64,000 nucleotides of DNA, taken from assembly GCF_963678635.1 (NCBI RefSeq), contig NC_087065.1, forward strand, positions 62,584,754-62,648,753. Reading direction: 5' to 3'. Below are positions 33,732 through 43,700 of the stretch, one piece after another (positions within the stretch are counted from its first letter, which is position 1; each line of letters opens with the position of its first letter). Both the position numbers and the translations under genes were made by a program. The notes below the pieces were generated by a model. That model was not told the DNA's origin and searched no databases. It worked only from the letters and a program-made list of their open reading frames with translations. Source of the DNA: Symsagittifera roscoffensis (Eukaryota > Xenacoelomorpha > Acoela > Convolutidae).

Positions 33732-36700
33732 ATGGCAGATCGATTCTGGAAGTCCATGCCAACGGCTTTGAAAAAACCCACACTTGACGAATTATACAGA
33801 CGTCTGAGGGACCTGGATTATACTCAAGTGGATGAGAGAATGGCAGTGATGTTGAACGCCATCCTCCAGTTGGAGGATGAGGGCGAGTGCCGGGAGTCCG
33901 CGACAGAAGCAGTTTTGATGGTGGGCTACACCACCGATGGGATATCTAATCAAGAGCAAACCAGGTGGCTGTCTTGGAACGTGGATGGAGCAATAAGGGG
34001 GTTCGATTTGGCAAGGAACCCTGGATTGAGTAATAACACTCAGTTTGGAGCAGGGGAATTCCCACTACCGGCCAGACCATCAGCCAGATCCACGGGCCAG
34101 AGCACGAGCAAGACACCATTGATGTCTCGAGCACAGCAGACGGGGGAAGCATATCTGGACGTCAGCATCATAAAGAGAGAGCTTGAGAGGACTCAGCGGG
34201 AGAGAAACAAGGCGAACCTCGACCGGGATCAAGCGGTGCACGAGAGAGACCAGGCAAAAGTTGCGAGGGATCAAGCGCGAAGGGAACTGGACATGATGAG
34301 AGCTGAACAGCTACAGGCAGAAAGGGTGCGGGAGAATGCCGCCAATTGCGAGCAGCTGAAGTCAGAGCTTGAAAGGATCCAACATCGACATAGCGAGCTC
34401 GACATGCAGAAGGGGGCTAGGCCCAAAGAGCGGGTGGTGACCGGCTCAAGGCCAGAGTCACGCATGGAGGTGGATGAGGCTCCTAGGTCGAAGGGACGAT
34501 TCAACCTCGATCGTGCTGCTCAAGAACATATGAACGAAGGGCTGGAGGTGTGGATACCGTCTGAATCAGCGTCCTCCCTGCGTGGTCTAGAGACACAAGC
34601 AATACGCCCGTTGATGGACGTCGCGCTGCCTGGATATACGCCAAGTTCGACCCCGGGTAGTAGTCAGGTGAGTGGTAGCTCGTCACGACTGAAAGAATTG
34701 CACGAGCGGCTACAACTAAGGAATCGCGAGAGTCCAGCAAGAGTGGACCTGCCATCGACGTGGGGGGAACAACCTGTCAGAAGTGTGGTAATCTCGAGTT
34801 ATAAAAAGAATACGGAAGGTAGATACCATAGGCACAATCGGATGGACTGGAGCATGGCGCAGATGGACAGGAGAGACTGCTTCCATAACGCGGCTTGGGT
34901 GGAATACTTCACGCAGCCACGTGTGCCCGAAGGAGCGGTCCACTTGATCATAGGGGACAGCTTGCTGCGGGTATTGACCCGGATCCAGTCCCATTGGCAA
35001 ACGGGAATCTTGAGCTTCGCTGGAGCCGCGACGCCGCAGATGTTGGCGACACTTGAGATGCTAGGTAAGGCAAGAGTATATACGGTGACACTGATGATCG
35101 GGACGAATGACGTGTCTAGGGGGGAAGCAAGGAAGGTGATGAGGCTGCACGACAAGATGAGCTGCATTCTCGAGGAATTGCGAATTCAAATGGATCCTGC
35201 CATTCTTACGGTGTGCACCGTCCCTTACAACATGAAAGCGGATCAACATGCAATGGAGATGAACACAAAGGTGCGGAACCTAAATGAAATAATCAGGCTG
35301 ATACACAAAAGAAGCGTCCTCCCCGTTGGGCTGTTGGACATGGCCGAGCAAATGGAGCTATCTGCTTTCCCTGACGACGCATCTGCGGATGGGATTCATT
35401 TTGATAGGCCCAGAGGATTGGAGTGGTTGAATGACGTCTTCCAAAGGCACATAAACGCGTTGGAGACAGAGTTACTAGAGACGGCACAGGTCACGTTCGG
35501 ACCACCCCCAAATCCACCTTTCTTCAACTCGAGAGCTTTGTCCAGCCGCTTGGGGGCGATGGCTGATCCTAGAGACAGTTCGAGGGATAGCCGAACCAAG
35601 TTGCCGGGCGCTGCGCCCATGGAGGCTGATGAGGCAACGTCATCAACGCCCCAGGGATCGATAATATCCTCGGTGGTGGTGGCGGAGAAGAAGAAGCCGG
35701 AGAAACCAGTGGAGACCAACAGGTTGAAATATGAGGAGAAGGTCAAGGAGCTGGACCTGGAGGACCTCGAGTGCAGGCTAGAGTTAGCGAAAGCTTTGGG
35801 TCTTGAGCAGGTGACGCACGAAGACTTGGGCAGACTCCAGTGTGTGGACTGGCTGAAGGCTCACGAGACACACTTCTCGCGAGCAAAAATAGCAGAGACG
35901 GCGGATCTGACTGGGATTTCCACAAAATCGGTGATGGGACCCATTAACTATAGACCTCTCAAGTCATTAGGGAGTCCGGGATTCGTAGTGGAGCCTCCCA
36001 AACACCGAACTAGCATTGCCAGGATTAGGGTGTCCACTCCAGCACAGTTGAGGGTGGTGGACAAGCTGATGGATCCGAGGGAGATGGAATTACCAGACGC
36101 CGCGTATGAAGGCACGAAATTGGCCAACGATCCCAGATACGGGAAACCCTGCGGGAATACGCAGCTGGCCAAGACCTTAGCTGTTTATGACAGGGCGGAC
36201 CCAGCCGCAGCGAGGGTGGTCATCGTAGCGGGATCGGACTTTGAGGGAACGTCTCCCAAATTGTTTTGGCCGGAAACTCTGATATACTCATTGCCGGGAG
36301 CGGAGCTGAACCAGATGTTAACCCTGGTGGTGGCAATAAAGTCGGAGATGCCTTGCGAGCCTGAACTGCTGCTGTTTGCAGGGATGAACGATCACTTGCA
36401 TGCGACGGGGTTTCTTGAGCAGCTCAAGGGTGACGAACCTACGCCGAAGAAAATCTGGGAAGCCATCCAGACATTATTTGCAGCCATGAATGAAGTGCAA
36501 GAAAACGTTGCCTCACGATTTGGCTCCAAGACGAAAGTGGCGTTCACGACGTCCCCCGGCTACGCGAGCATGCCTCCCGCTCTACAATTTATGTATGCAA
36601 TCTTGATCTTGATAGCAGAAGGGAATGGATGGCGTGTTTTGATGGCAGCTCCCAATCGGGAACTGGAACCTACAAACTTGAGACTTCGCAGGTCAGAGCT

Positions 36701-39686
36701 TGCTGCGGCGTGGGCGGATGTGTCCCACGCGTTGAGGGGCTTTCACGAGTTGGCAGACATCCTCATCGTGTTGGACGAGGTTCTCTTGCTGGAGATATCT
36801 AACTTTGCTAGGCAACTCAAGCTCAGTCCGATTATAGGGGACGATCATCCAGTGGTGGCTCACCTGACGGCCAGTCTGTGGTTTCGAAACATGGAGGTGA
36901 CCATAACAAGCTCCACCAGTAAATCTAGAGGGCCGAGCAACGAGAGGAAGAACGTGGCCGCATCAGAGAAGCAGCTGGAGTCGATGGTGTATCGACTGAC
37001 ACAAGAAAGAGGCAGATGGCCCTTCCTGAGACCAAGATTGGAAAACGCCACGGAGAAGACAAGAGAAGATGCTCCGCCTCTGGTGAAGCAGATCTGGGAT
37101 TTTCTTGAGGAGCAGCTGGGAGTGGCTGAAAAGAAGGAAATGACGGTTGGCAGATTCGTCACGGCAGCCAACGAAGTCACGATTGGAGGATTCTGGAGGG
37201 AGCACGCAAGGGGTGAGCTGAGGACGAGGAGGGATCACGAAATTCTTGAGTTCTTGAGTCCTTGTTGGGGAAAGGAGTTCCTGGCCGGAGTGTATAGCGC
37301 GAAAGATACCATCTTTAAAGCCTTCATACAGGAAGTGTTGAATATGCCCATCAGTCTGTTGCTGGCACTGTACTTGGTTTACCCAAGGTACCTGTTTAAT
37401 ATGGGCCCAGCATACATGTTCAGTCGGGGCGTAGACACCCTCCGGATAGACGGGTACTTGACATTGGTGCTTCTAACCCACGGGGAACTGGAGTCATTTC
37501 ACCGACTGATGAAATACGGAGAGCCTCTGTCGATGGGGAGAGCACACTCGAGCATCGACACCTACTCGTATAAGTGTGCTGCCGGGCTAAAGACGCTGCT
37601 GGTACAGTACCTACTGATGCAGAACCGGCACCTAACTGGAGAAGAAAAGAGCCCGAAGACAAGAGAAGAGTGGAGGAAAGTGAATGGGGGCATGCCCCTA
37701 TTGACGGATCTATGCCTGGCCATGAGATCGGACCCCATGGGGATGATCCGGGGGCTAAAAGAAGTCGTAACCTGTATCTATGGACCGCCAGTCACGTTCG
37801 CGTTTCCAGATCCTCTGGTGGAAGCTTATCGACACTCAGTGACCCACGTGAGCCTCATAAGCATACTAGATGGAACGACACTTAATTGGTGTCAACAGGA
37901 GGTGCTAAGGGCGCAAATGAGCAACACGGTGCTCTTCGGAAAGGTGAAGGATCCGGAGTTGGTGGCATACAGTTTTCGAGGACAACTGCAGTGCAGGATG
38001 GGAGGCAAGCGCGAAGGCCCCATCGAAACTTATCCCAAGTTCTGGAACCTAAACCCCCTGACAGCAAATGGGCAAGAGATCTTGAGAATTCCCGCATGGA
38101 AGAAGAGCTTCGAGCTGGTGAAGAGGGAGTTAGAAGCGATATTGGAGAAGGAAGTCATGCCAGAAAGCATTCCCAAATTCCCGACAGTGAGGAGAATGAC
38201 CCTGGGGATGAACAGCTCCCTGGTGGTCCCATCCCTTTTCGCAAGAGCAGCAACCGAGGAACAGCAGAAGGAGTTCATCGACGGTTGGGATCCTCTCTTC
38301 ATCGGCTACACTGCAGCGATCTATTTTCACACCAGCGATGCGAAGATAAATTCATGGACAACTCAAGCCAAGAAAATGAGAGGGTCGATGCCCCCGAAAT
38401 TCGAGGTGCGAAATTCCTTGAGAATACTTGAGCGGGCAGGTCTAGAGAACCAGTTGCCAGTGTGGGACGATGGCAGGATGATAGTGAATGAAGGGCATAT
38501 CGCACTCAAAGCAGACGAGGTGCTGTTTGCCACGAGGAGATACCGGACACCTTACGGGCTAGAGCAGGTGGAAAGGAGTCAGGAAGGAAAAAAGCTGGAT
38601 GCAACAGGCCTATTGCAGGTGGCCCTGACAGAGTACAAGGAAACGGGTCCATCTACGCCAGCACCCCTATCAGTGGATACCCCTGGGGATAAAAGGAGTG
38701 GTCCCGTAGAGCATCAATTCAGAAGGATTCTTGAGAGAAGAGAAGTAGAATCGGGGGAGGAGAGCATGGATGAGACTATCAGCGAGGCAGGAGAGGATAT
38801 GGAGGTGGGAAATACCCCGGAACCGAAGCCATCAGAGGAAGAGTTCACCACGCAGAGGCTGTTGAAAGATCTGAGTAGAGAAAATTGGGCAGACACCCCC
38901 ACGCCACCTTTGACCTCATCTCCACGCAAGAAACTAGAGTTGCCACTGACGAGTGAGAATCCCAACATGGGAATGATCTTCTTGAGTGCGGACAGAAGGG
39001 AGAAAAACACCTTCGAGGGAAACAGAGATGCCTTTCTAGGTACCCTGGACGCGGATGCTTGGCGAAAATTCTTGAGCGATTTTAATCGAGAAGTGGGCGA
39101 CGACACCACATTGGACGATTTCAAGGAGGAGCTGTGGGACACGGTGGTGAAGTTCGGAGAACCTATTCTGGTGGGGACAGGTCTGGAGGAGAAAGCTAGA
39201 GAAGAGCTGCTGAGCAAGATGGTCGAGTTGAGGAAGGCACCACGAAAGACCAGAGATGACAAATGTAAAGACAGCTCTACTCCGAAACAAAAAACTGACG
39301 ATAAAATAATTGAACATGTAAGGGGGGATAAGGTCGGAACTAGTAATATAATTAAAAGTACTAATATCCTTAAGGCTCGAGCAGGGGGGAGGCAAGAGTT
39401 GGAAGGGTTGGGGGGAGACAAGGAAGTCGAATCAGTAATGGTAACGACAACGCCCCCGAGTAAAGACGTGAGGTCTCGCAAGAGGAAGAGAGACGTGGAG
39501 GAATTGGGAAGTCCTTCGGCGGATGCGGTCTCGGAAAAGAACTTGAGAGAGACGGCCGCCATGGTTCTGGCACGATGGAAGACAGCAGCCTACAAGAATA
39601 GCTACGAGCCGAGGAAACTGCTCGACGTAGAAAGAGAGACGGAGATCTCCACCAGCTCGGCAACGGAAGAAGACTTCAAACCTTAG
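33732..39686 (+). CDS. Large extra ORF with SGNH hydrolase domain (element 1 ORF2)
   Basis: Intact from ATG 33,732 (1,984 residues). The M-A-D-x-F-W-K-S-M-P start is conserved at 63,040. In order: a helical N-terminus; a heptad coiled coil (about 150-230, units like L-D-R-D-Q-A-V); a linker; an SGNH/GDSL hydrolase with G-D-S-L (Ser 410), G431, G-T-N-D (Asn 459) and D-G-I-H (Asp 553, His 556), all catalytic blocks present; a charged linker; a second SGNH-like unit without the catalytic DxxH (G-S-D-F at Ser 835, G-M-N-D at Asn 886); about 700 residues I cannot assign; an acidic tail with a basic R-S-R-K-R-K-R-D-V near the end. GDSL-family enzymes hydrolyse esters and acetyl groups, and similar esterase domains are known in CR1-like LINE ORF1 proteins. 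No signal peptide or convincing membrane anchor is seen. The role in the element is unknown. The TAG at 39,684 may not be the natural end, because the same frame continues. Confidence 0.85.
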   Translation: MADRFWKSMPTALKKPTLDELYRRLRDLDYTQVDERMAVMLNAILQLEDEGECRESATEAVLMVGYTTDGISNQEQTRWLSWNVDGAIRGFDLARNPGLSNNTQFGAGEFPLPARPSARSTGQSTSKTPLMSRAQQTGEAYLDVSIIKRELERTQRERNKANLDRDQAVHERDQAKVARDQARRELDMMRAEQLQAERVRENAANCEQLKSELERIQHRHSELDMQKGARPKERVVTGSRPESRMEVDEAPRSKGRFNLDRAAQEHMNEGLEVWIPSESASSLRGLETQAIRPLMDVALPGYTPSSTPGSSQVSGSSSRLKELHERLQLRNRESPARVDLPSTWGEQPVRSVVISSYKKNTEGRYHRHNRMDWSMAQMDRRDCFHNAAWVEYFTQPRVPEGAVHLIIGDSLLRVLTRIQSHWQTGILSFAGAATPQMLATLEMLGKARVYTVTLMIGTNDVSRGEARKVMRLHDKMSCILEELRIQMDPAILTVCTVPYNMKADQHAMEMNTKVRNLNEIIRLIHKRSVLPVGLLDMAEQMELSAFPDDASADGIHFDRPRGLEWLNDVFQRHINALETELLETAQVTFGPPPNPPFFNSRALSSRLGAMADPRDSSRDSRTKLPGAAPMEADEATSSTPQGSIISSVVVAEKKKPEKPVETNRLKYEEKVKELDLEDLECRLELAKALGLEQVTHEDLGRLQCVDWLKAHETHFSRAKIAETADLTGISTKSVMGPINYRPLKSLGSPGFVVEPPKHRTSIARIRVSTPAQLRVVDKLMDPREMELPDAAYEGTKLANDPRYGKPCGNTQLAKTLAVYDRADPAAARVVIVAGSDFEGTSPKLFWPETLIYSLPGAELNQMLTLVVAIKSEMPCEPELLLFAGMNDHLHATGFLEQLKGDEPTPKKIWEAIQTLFAAMNEVQENVASRFGSKTKVAFTTSPGYASMPPALQFMYAILILIAEGNGWRVLMAAPNRELEPTNLRLRRSELAAAWADVSHALRGFHELADILIVLDEVLLLEISNFARQLKLSPIIGDDHPVVAHLTASLWFRNMEVTITSSTSKSRGPSNERKNVAASEKQLESMVYRLTQERGRWPFLRPRLENATEKTREDAPPLVKQIWDFLEEQLGVAEKKEMTVGRFVTAANEVTIGGFWREHARGELRTRRDHEILEFLSPCWGKEFLAGVYSAKDTIFKAFIQEVLNMPISLLLALYLVYPRYLFNMGPAYMFSRGVDTLRIDGYLTLVLLTHGELESFHRLMKYGEPLSMGRAHSSIDTYSYKCAAGLKTLLVQYLLMQNRHLTGEEKSPKTREEWRKVNGGMPLLTDLCLAMRSDPMGMIRGLKEVVTCIYGPPVTFAFPDPLVEAYRHSVTHVSLISILDGTTLNWCQQEVLRAQMSNTVLFGKVKDPELVAYSFRGQLQCRMGGKREGPIETYPKFWNLNPLTANGQEILRIPAWKKSFELVKRELEAILEKEVMPESIPKFPTVRRMTLGMNSSLVVPSLFARAATEEQQKEFIDGWDPLFIGYTAAIYFHTSDAKINSWTTQAKKMRGSMPPKFEVRNSLRILERAGLENQLPVWDDGRMIVNEGHIALKADEVLFATRRYRTPYGLEQVERSQEGKKLDATGLLQVALTEYKETGPSTPAPLSVDTPGDKRSGPVEHQFRRILERREVESGEESMDETISEAGEDMEVGNTPEPKPSEEEFTTQRLLKDLSRENWADTPTPPLTSSPRKKLELPLTSENPNMGMIFLSADRREKNTFEGNRDAFLGTLDADAWRKFLSDFNREVGDDTTLDDFKEELWDTVVKFGEPILVGTGLEEKAREELLSKMVELRKAPRKTRDDKCKDSSTPKQKTDDKIIEHVRGDKVGTSNIIKSTNILKARAGGRQELEGLGGDKEVESVMVTTTPPSKDVRSRKRKRDVEELGSPSADAVSEKNLRETAAMVLARWKTAAYKNSYEPRKLLDVERETEISTSSATEEDFKP

Positions 39687-42596
39687 TGGATAAAAATGAA
39701 ACGAGGTTCAACGAGCGGGCAGACCTAGGAAGTGGACGTCGGTAATGAATGGGTCTCAAATGAACACCAGGCTACCGGGAAGCAAGTGACTAGCGATCCT
39801 CTTGAGAAAAATAAAACGAGGAACACCGCCCGACCGTGGTGGGTGGCCCTGGAAACATTGCAGGAATTGGAAGACTGCCTGAAGAAGCTCGACGGTGGAG
39901 TGTCACGCAAACGACGCAACTGGGCTACCCAGCAGAAGGCTGGTATCAATAAATTAGAATTGGGGAGCCAGCTGAAGAGAACTTGGCAGAGCTTGTTAAA
40001 GGATCATTTTGAAGAAGCGATGAGAACATCATCATCGGCATCGCCGTTGATGGCGAATCCCTTTATTAGGACCGCAGGGCAACTGATGTTTGCGTGGAGC
40101 CTGTTGGGAATAGAGTTAGAGACACTAACTTCGTACGACAAGTTGAAGTTGGGAGGCAAGAACCTAGAGGTATATCGAATGCTGATGCAGCATGTTGCTA
40201 GGGACAACTCAGGCTTGAGCCTGGCAAGGAGGAAGGATGCTACCTGCTTCTTGAGATGAACGATGTCGATGATGACTGACAGTACCATCCTAGCATGTCA
40301 CCAGAGAGCAATTGGAAGCAAGACGCTGGAGAGGAGAGTCTCCACGGTAATCTTGAATGTGTACCAGAGTACTGGGATAGAAAAGGAAGATGGTTCTAGG
40401 CAATCTCTGGAGAGCCACAGGAAGTTAGATGAGATACGGAGATTCTACAACAAGAAGTTCGAGGAGAAACACGACGTTCACCGTAACCTGGCTCCTCCAG
40501 GAGAGTACTCGAAACCCAACAAGAAGGGAGAGTATCAGTATGTGTCTGGAGTGATGGGGATGGCATACAACCCTTTCCTAGACTTAGAAGCTGGAGGTGC
40601 CTACAGAAACTATGAGGTGGCGGAGTTGCTGAAGTTCTGGATAGAGAGGATAATGGAGGTAGACCCTGTGGAAAGAGAGAGACCTAGTCTGGGTTTGATT
40701 CTCGAGAGGACACCGGAAGTAATAAGTGTGCCACGCTCAAGTAAAAGAGTAGAACTAAGAATGGGTAACGGGAACGGCACGTTGACCACGAATCTGGGAG
40801 TGGTGTGGAAGTTGCTCAGGCCCTCTTGGTGTCCACATCCCCATGCGAGCCTGGTCGAGGAAGTCACTGAGCGAGTGAGATTGGCGCCGACGGAGGATGA
40901 AGATTTAGCGACCTTGAGTATAGTACATAGACTGATCCTGCCTCAGATGAAGGATTCAAGTGAGATGACGAGCGGAACAGGGTCGGTAAAGAAGATGGAG
41001 CCGGGCAGTTGTCTTGACTCGACGTGTGGGAATGGCGAGCACACCTGTGATGGACGATCGTGCGTCAGGATACAGTCTTTCCAGAAAGAAGACCTAGTCA
41101 CCTGGTTTGAAGACATTACCGAAAGGGAGAAAAGTGAGATACAGATAGTGGCTGAGTGTTAAGCGAGTACCACTGTGAACCTAGCAACAGCTCTGGGATT
41201 CTTCTCGAGAATGTGTAGTCTCCAGTCACTGGAGAGGCTAGAGTCAGAACACCACTTGGTGACTGCGTTGAGCGTGGAGTCATGGCCCGGAGTGTTGCAA
41301 GTGACCCAGAAACACATCAAGAGTTGGAAGGTTGGACTCGAAGCGGAGATGGGATTTCCCATGAGCAAAGCCTATGGACTGCCTCTAAATGCGGAGTCCC
41401 TAGTGGGGTCAGTGATGGCCAACCTATGTGGCAGCCACTATCCCTTGCACATGGCGATGGTAGAAGTGTTCAGCCAGAGGGTATTGATAGACAAAGCCTT
41501 CTCAGTGCCCAAATGTGTAAGACTAGCTCGGATGTCACATCATTCACACAGGCTGTTGAGGAAGGTCCGAGGAACAGTGCCTAAAGAACAAAGGGATGAC
41601 TTGAGTGAAAGCTGGGGTGAAGAACTTCTGGGCTTTGAGAGCAAAAATACGAGTGACCTCGAGAGACAAAACGTGATGGGGAAACCCATGGTAGGTGCCC
41701 CAGACTTGGGAGAAGTCGACGTGATACACGAGAAGATGATGGAACTTGAGCCTCTCCTAGAAGCCTCGGGAGAACGCAATCTTAGGAGCATCGACCTCAC
41801 ACACGGGGATTGTCCGTGCCACTGTCTGGCGCAGACAGTGTGGTACCCAGACCAAGCCAATCTCTGCCTGATCTGGGATGTAGAAGAAATCAGGTCGTTG
41901 GGACTACCCGAGCATCAACAAAAAGTGACCATCTTGGTGGTGAGCACAATGCTGGCTCTACGATGGATGGAAGAAAACATGGCAAAGTATCGAGAATCGA
42001 AGACGCCAACAGCAGAGTCGATTCACGCGATAGATTACAGCAGGAGACTTGAGTTGTTCGAGACAGTATGCAAGGTGTTCGCCATACCAATGGAAGTCAG
42101 ACACGTGTGAAGCCGCTTGAGATTCTTTCCTTGGTTTCGCGCGACGTTAACATCCTGGTTATATGTAGCGACGAAGGATCACATGAGGAAACATCAAAAG
42201 GAATATCGACACTTCCAGGCCGAGATAGGACCAGATGCCTTCATGAGACCTCTGCTGACCCATCGAAATGCGATCACGACGGGGTGGAAAAGAGTGGGTA
42301 GAGTATCCAGAGACAACACTAGAGCGAGGGAATCAATACTAGAGGAGGACCTGGCGAAGAATGTAAGCCTGAGTCTTCACAATTCCTTCTGTTTGAACCG
42401 GGAGTCAAAAGTGAAGAGCTTACCGAATCAAGCGAAGAGATTGCAAGAGCAAAGGGAGTGGATGCGATCCTATGAACAGCTGAAGGCTTGGGAAGAGATC
42501 GTGATCAGCTCCGATGACGAAGAAGCACTATTGGAACAGATCACAGTGTCAAAAGTATCTGGATCGGGTACCTCTAGGGCAAAGAACACAAGGTGA
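39687..42596 (+). pseudogene. Downstream coding frame of element 1 (ORF3), stop-interrupted
   Basis: This is the same reading frame as ORF2, open for about 970 codons except for stops at 39,684 and 39,726 (TAG), 40,257 (TGA), 41,160 (TAA) and 42,108 (TGA). There is no frameshift. No in-frame ATG lies in the first 290 bases after the second TAG, so an independent start is unlikely. It reads as a C-terminal extension of ORF2 or a protein made by readthrough. Two cysteine clusters stand out: C-x4-C-x6-C-x4-C at 41,010-41,063 and C-P-C-H-C at 41,811-41,825. The rest is helical and charged, with a Ser/Asp/Glu-rich end. I do not recognise a family, and there is no envelope-like signal or fusion peptide. 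Confidence 0.65.
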
Positions 42597-43027
42597 GCCA
42601 GTGGCTCAAAAGGAAAATTCTACAGTCTTGAGGGGGAGGGGGCTCGAGGGTGAACTCGGATGAAATCTGGGTTCACGAAAAAGAAATTTTAACAAATGAG
42701 GTATTGTTATTAATATGTTATATCTATTATATAAATCAAAATGCTGCATGACAATTTCCTGATTGACTAGGACAAAAGAAATTTTAAATTACTAGCTTAA
42801 AAAGCGAAAATTCACAGGTGAAGGTGTGTGCAGATTTTCATTGCTGTTTAGCGATAGTGTGAAAATTTTACATGGTTGTGAATTTTGGGGTGTAGATAAA
42901 CTTAAGTCTGCTACAAACTTCTGTAAATGACCACTGGCACTGAATCATGAGTAACACTCGGGTTTCTGGGGATTCACTGACAGACGGCAGCACGCGATGA
43001 GGACATCGATCTTGAGTCCGCGGAGTA
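42597..43027 (+). other. 3' untranslated region of element 1
   Basis: A purine run GAGGGGGAGGGGG (about 42,630-42,642) looks like a polypurine tract but lies about 390 bases before the LTR edge defined by similarity. The segment then becomes AT-rich. Either the tract is displaced, or the stretch just before 43,028 replaced the original one. No ORF is seen. Confidence 0.5.
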
Positions 43028-43696
43028 TGTGCCAGTCGGTCATATTTAGAAGTTTGACCTTGAGGGACACGAATATACGTGATTTTGGAGAGAAGTTTTA
43101 TTTTTCAAAACTTGAATGGAGCCTGTCATGCTCAGTTTTCTCGTGACAACTGAAAACATAAAATAAGAAATAAGAACGACCGAATTAACAATTGCGGGAA
43201 AGTTGTCAAATATATACAGTGGGAAATCGCTATTCGCAATTTCCATCGTAGAAAACGAGAGTAGAGCTGTCCTATCTGACATAGGAGACCAAACGAACAC
43301 GAGAGCAGAGCTGAAATCAACTGGACCAGTGTGAACCTTCAACGGAAAGGCGGACAAGTGAAGTGCCTCAATGGTCCAGAGCAAAAACTATTTTCTTGAG
43401 TTAAAATCTACTTTTTTTTATTGGGACTCATCGTTAAAAAACTTCTTGAGTTATATTTGATTATATTTATGCCAGAGTCGTTAATTAGTTTAGTTACTCT
43501 GTGTCTCAAGCGAGCTGCTATGTAAGTACCAAATTTAGTTTTCTCGAGTGTGTTTTATGATTGTTATGTTGAGATCAAAGTTGCACTGTCTAATAAAAAA
43601 TACCTTAACGGATTGTTCCGACCCTGTTTTTAACGGCGTTCGTGTATTTTGGGTATCTTGAGACCTACGTATGGGAACGTTCTTATTTTCTAGAGT
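43028..43696 (+). mobile_element. 3' LTR of giant element 1
   Basis: 669 bases, sharing both ends (TGTGCCAGTCGG, TTTTCTAGAGT), the hairpin and the poly(A) signal with the 5' LTR. It differs at many positions and by several indels and lacks the TATA box. It is followed after four bases by the second copy of the flank block. Its divergence shows that the two LTRs bounding element 1 are not a simple recent pair. Confidence 0.85.
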
Positions 43697-43700
43697 GAAT

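Larger units (their letters stand above)
21301..43696 (+). mobile_element. Giant Ty3/Gypsy-type LTR retroelement, element 1 (22.4 kb)
   Basis: The element is bounded by full LTRs in direct orientation. The order is leader, gag, protease, RT, RNase H, integrase, macro-like domain, spacer, a 1,985-codon SGNH-bearing ORF, further coding frame, 3' LTR. Protease-RT-RNase H-integrase order places it in Ty3/Gypsy (Metaviridae-like). Typical members are 5-8 kb. The extra length here is coding sequence downstream of integrase plus a long leader. Breaks in pol (five frameshifts, two stops) and five later stops make this copy inactive as it stands. No matching target-site duplication was found at its ends. 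Confidence 0.85.

Noticed and set aside
38714-39562. 282-codon minus-strand ORF
   Set aside because: Antisense shadow of the acidic C-terminal part of ORF2; composition is typical of a reversed Glu/Arg-rich region.
39684-42110. Alternative genetic code in the host
   Set aside because: All three stop codons are involved, and host exons and gag use normal codons and normal termination. Nonsense mutation or readthrough is simpler.
39732-42596. Envelope gene of an errantivirus-like element
   Set aside because: The position fits, but I see no signal peptide, fusion peptide, furin-type site or C-terminal membrane anchor in this frame.
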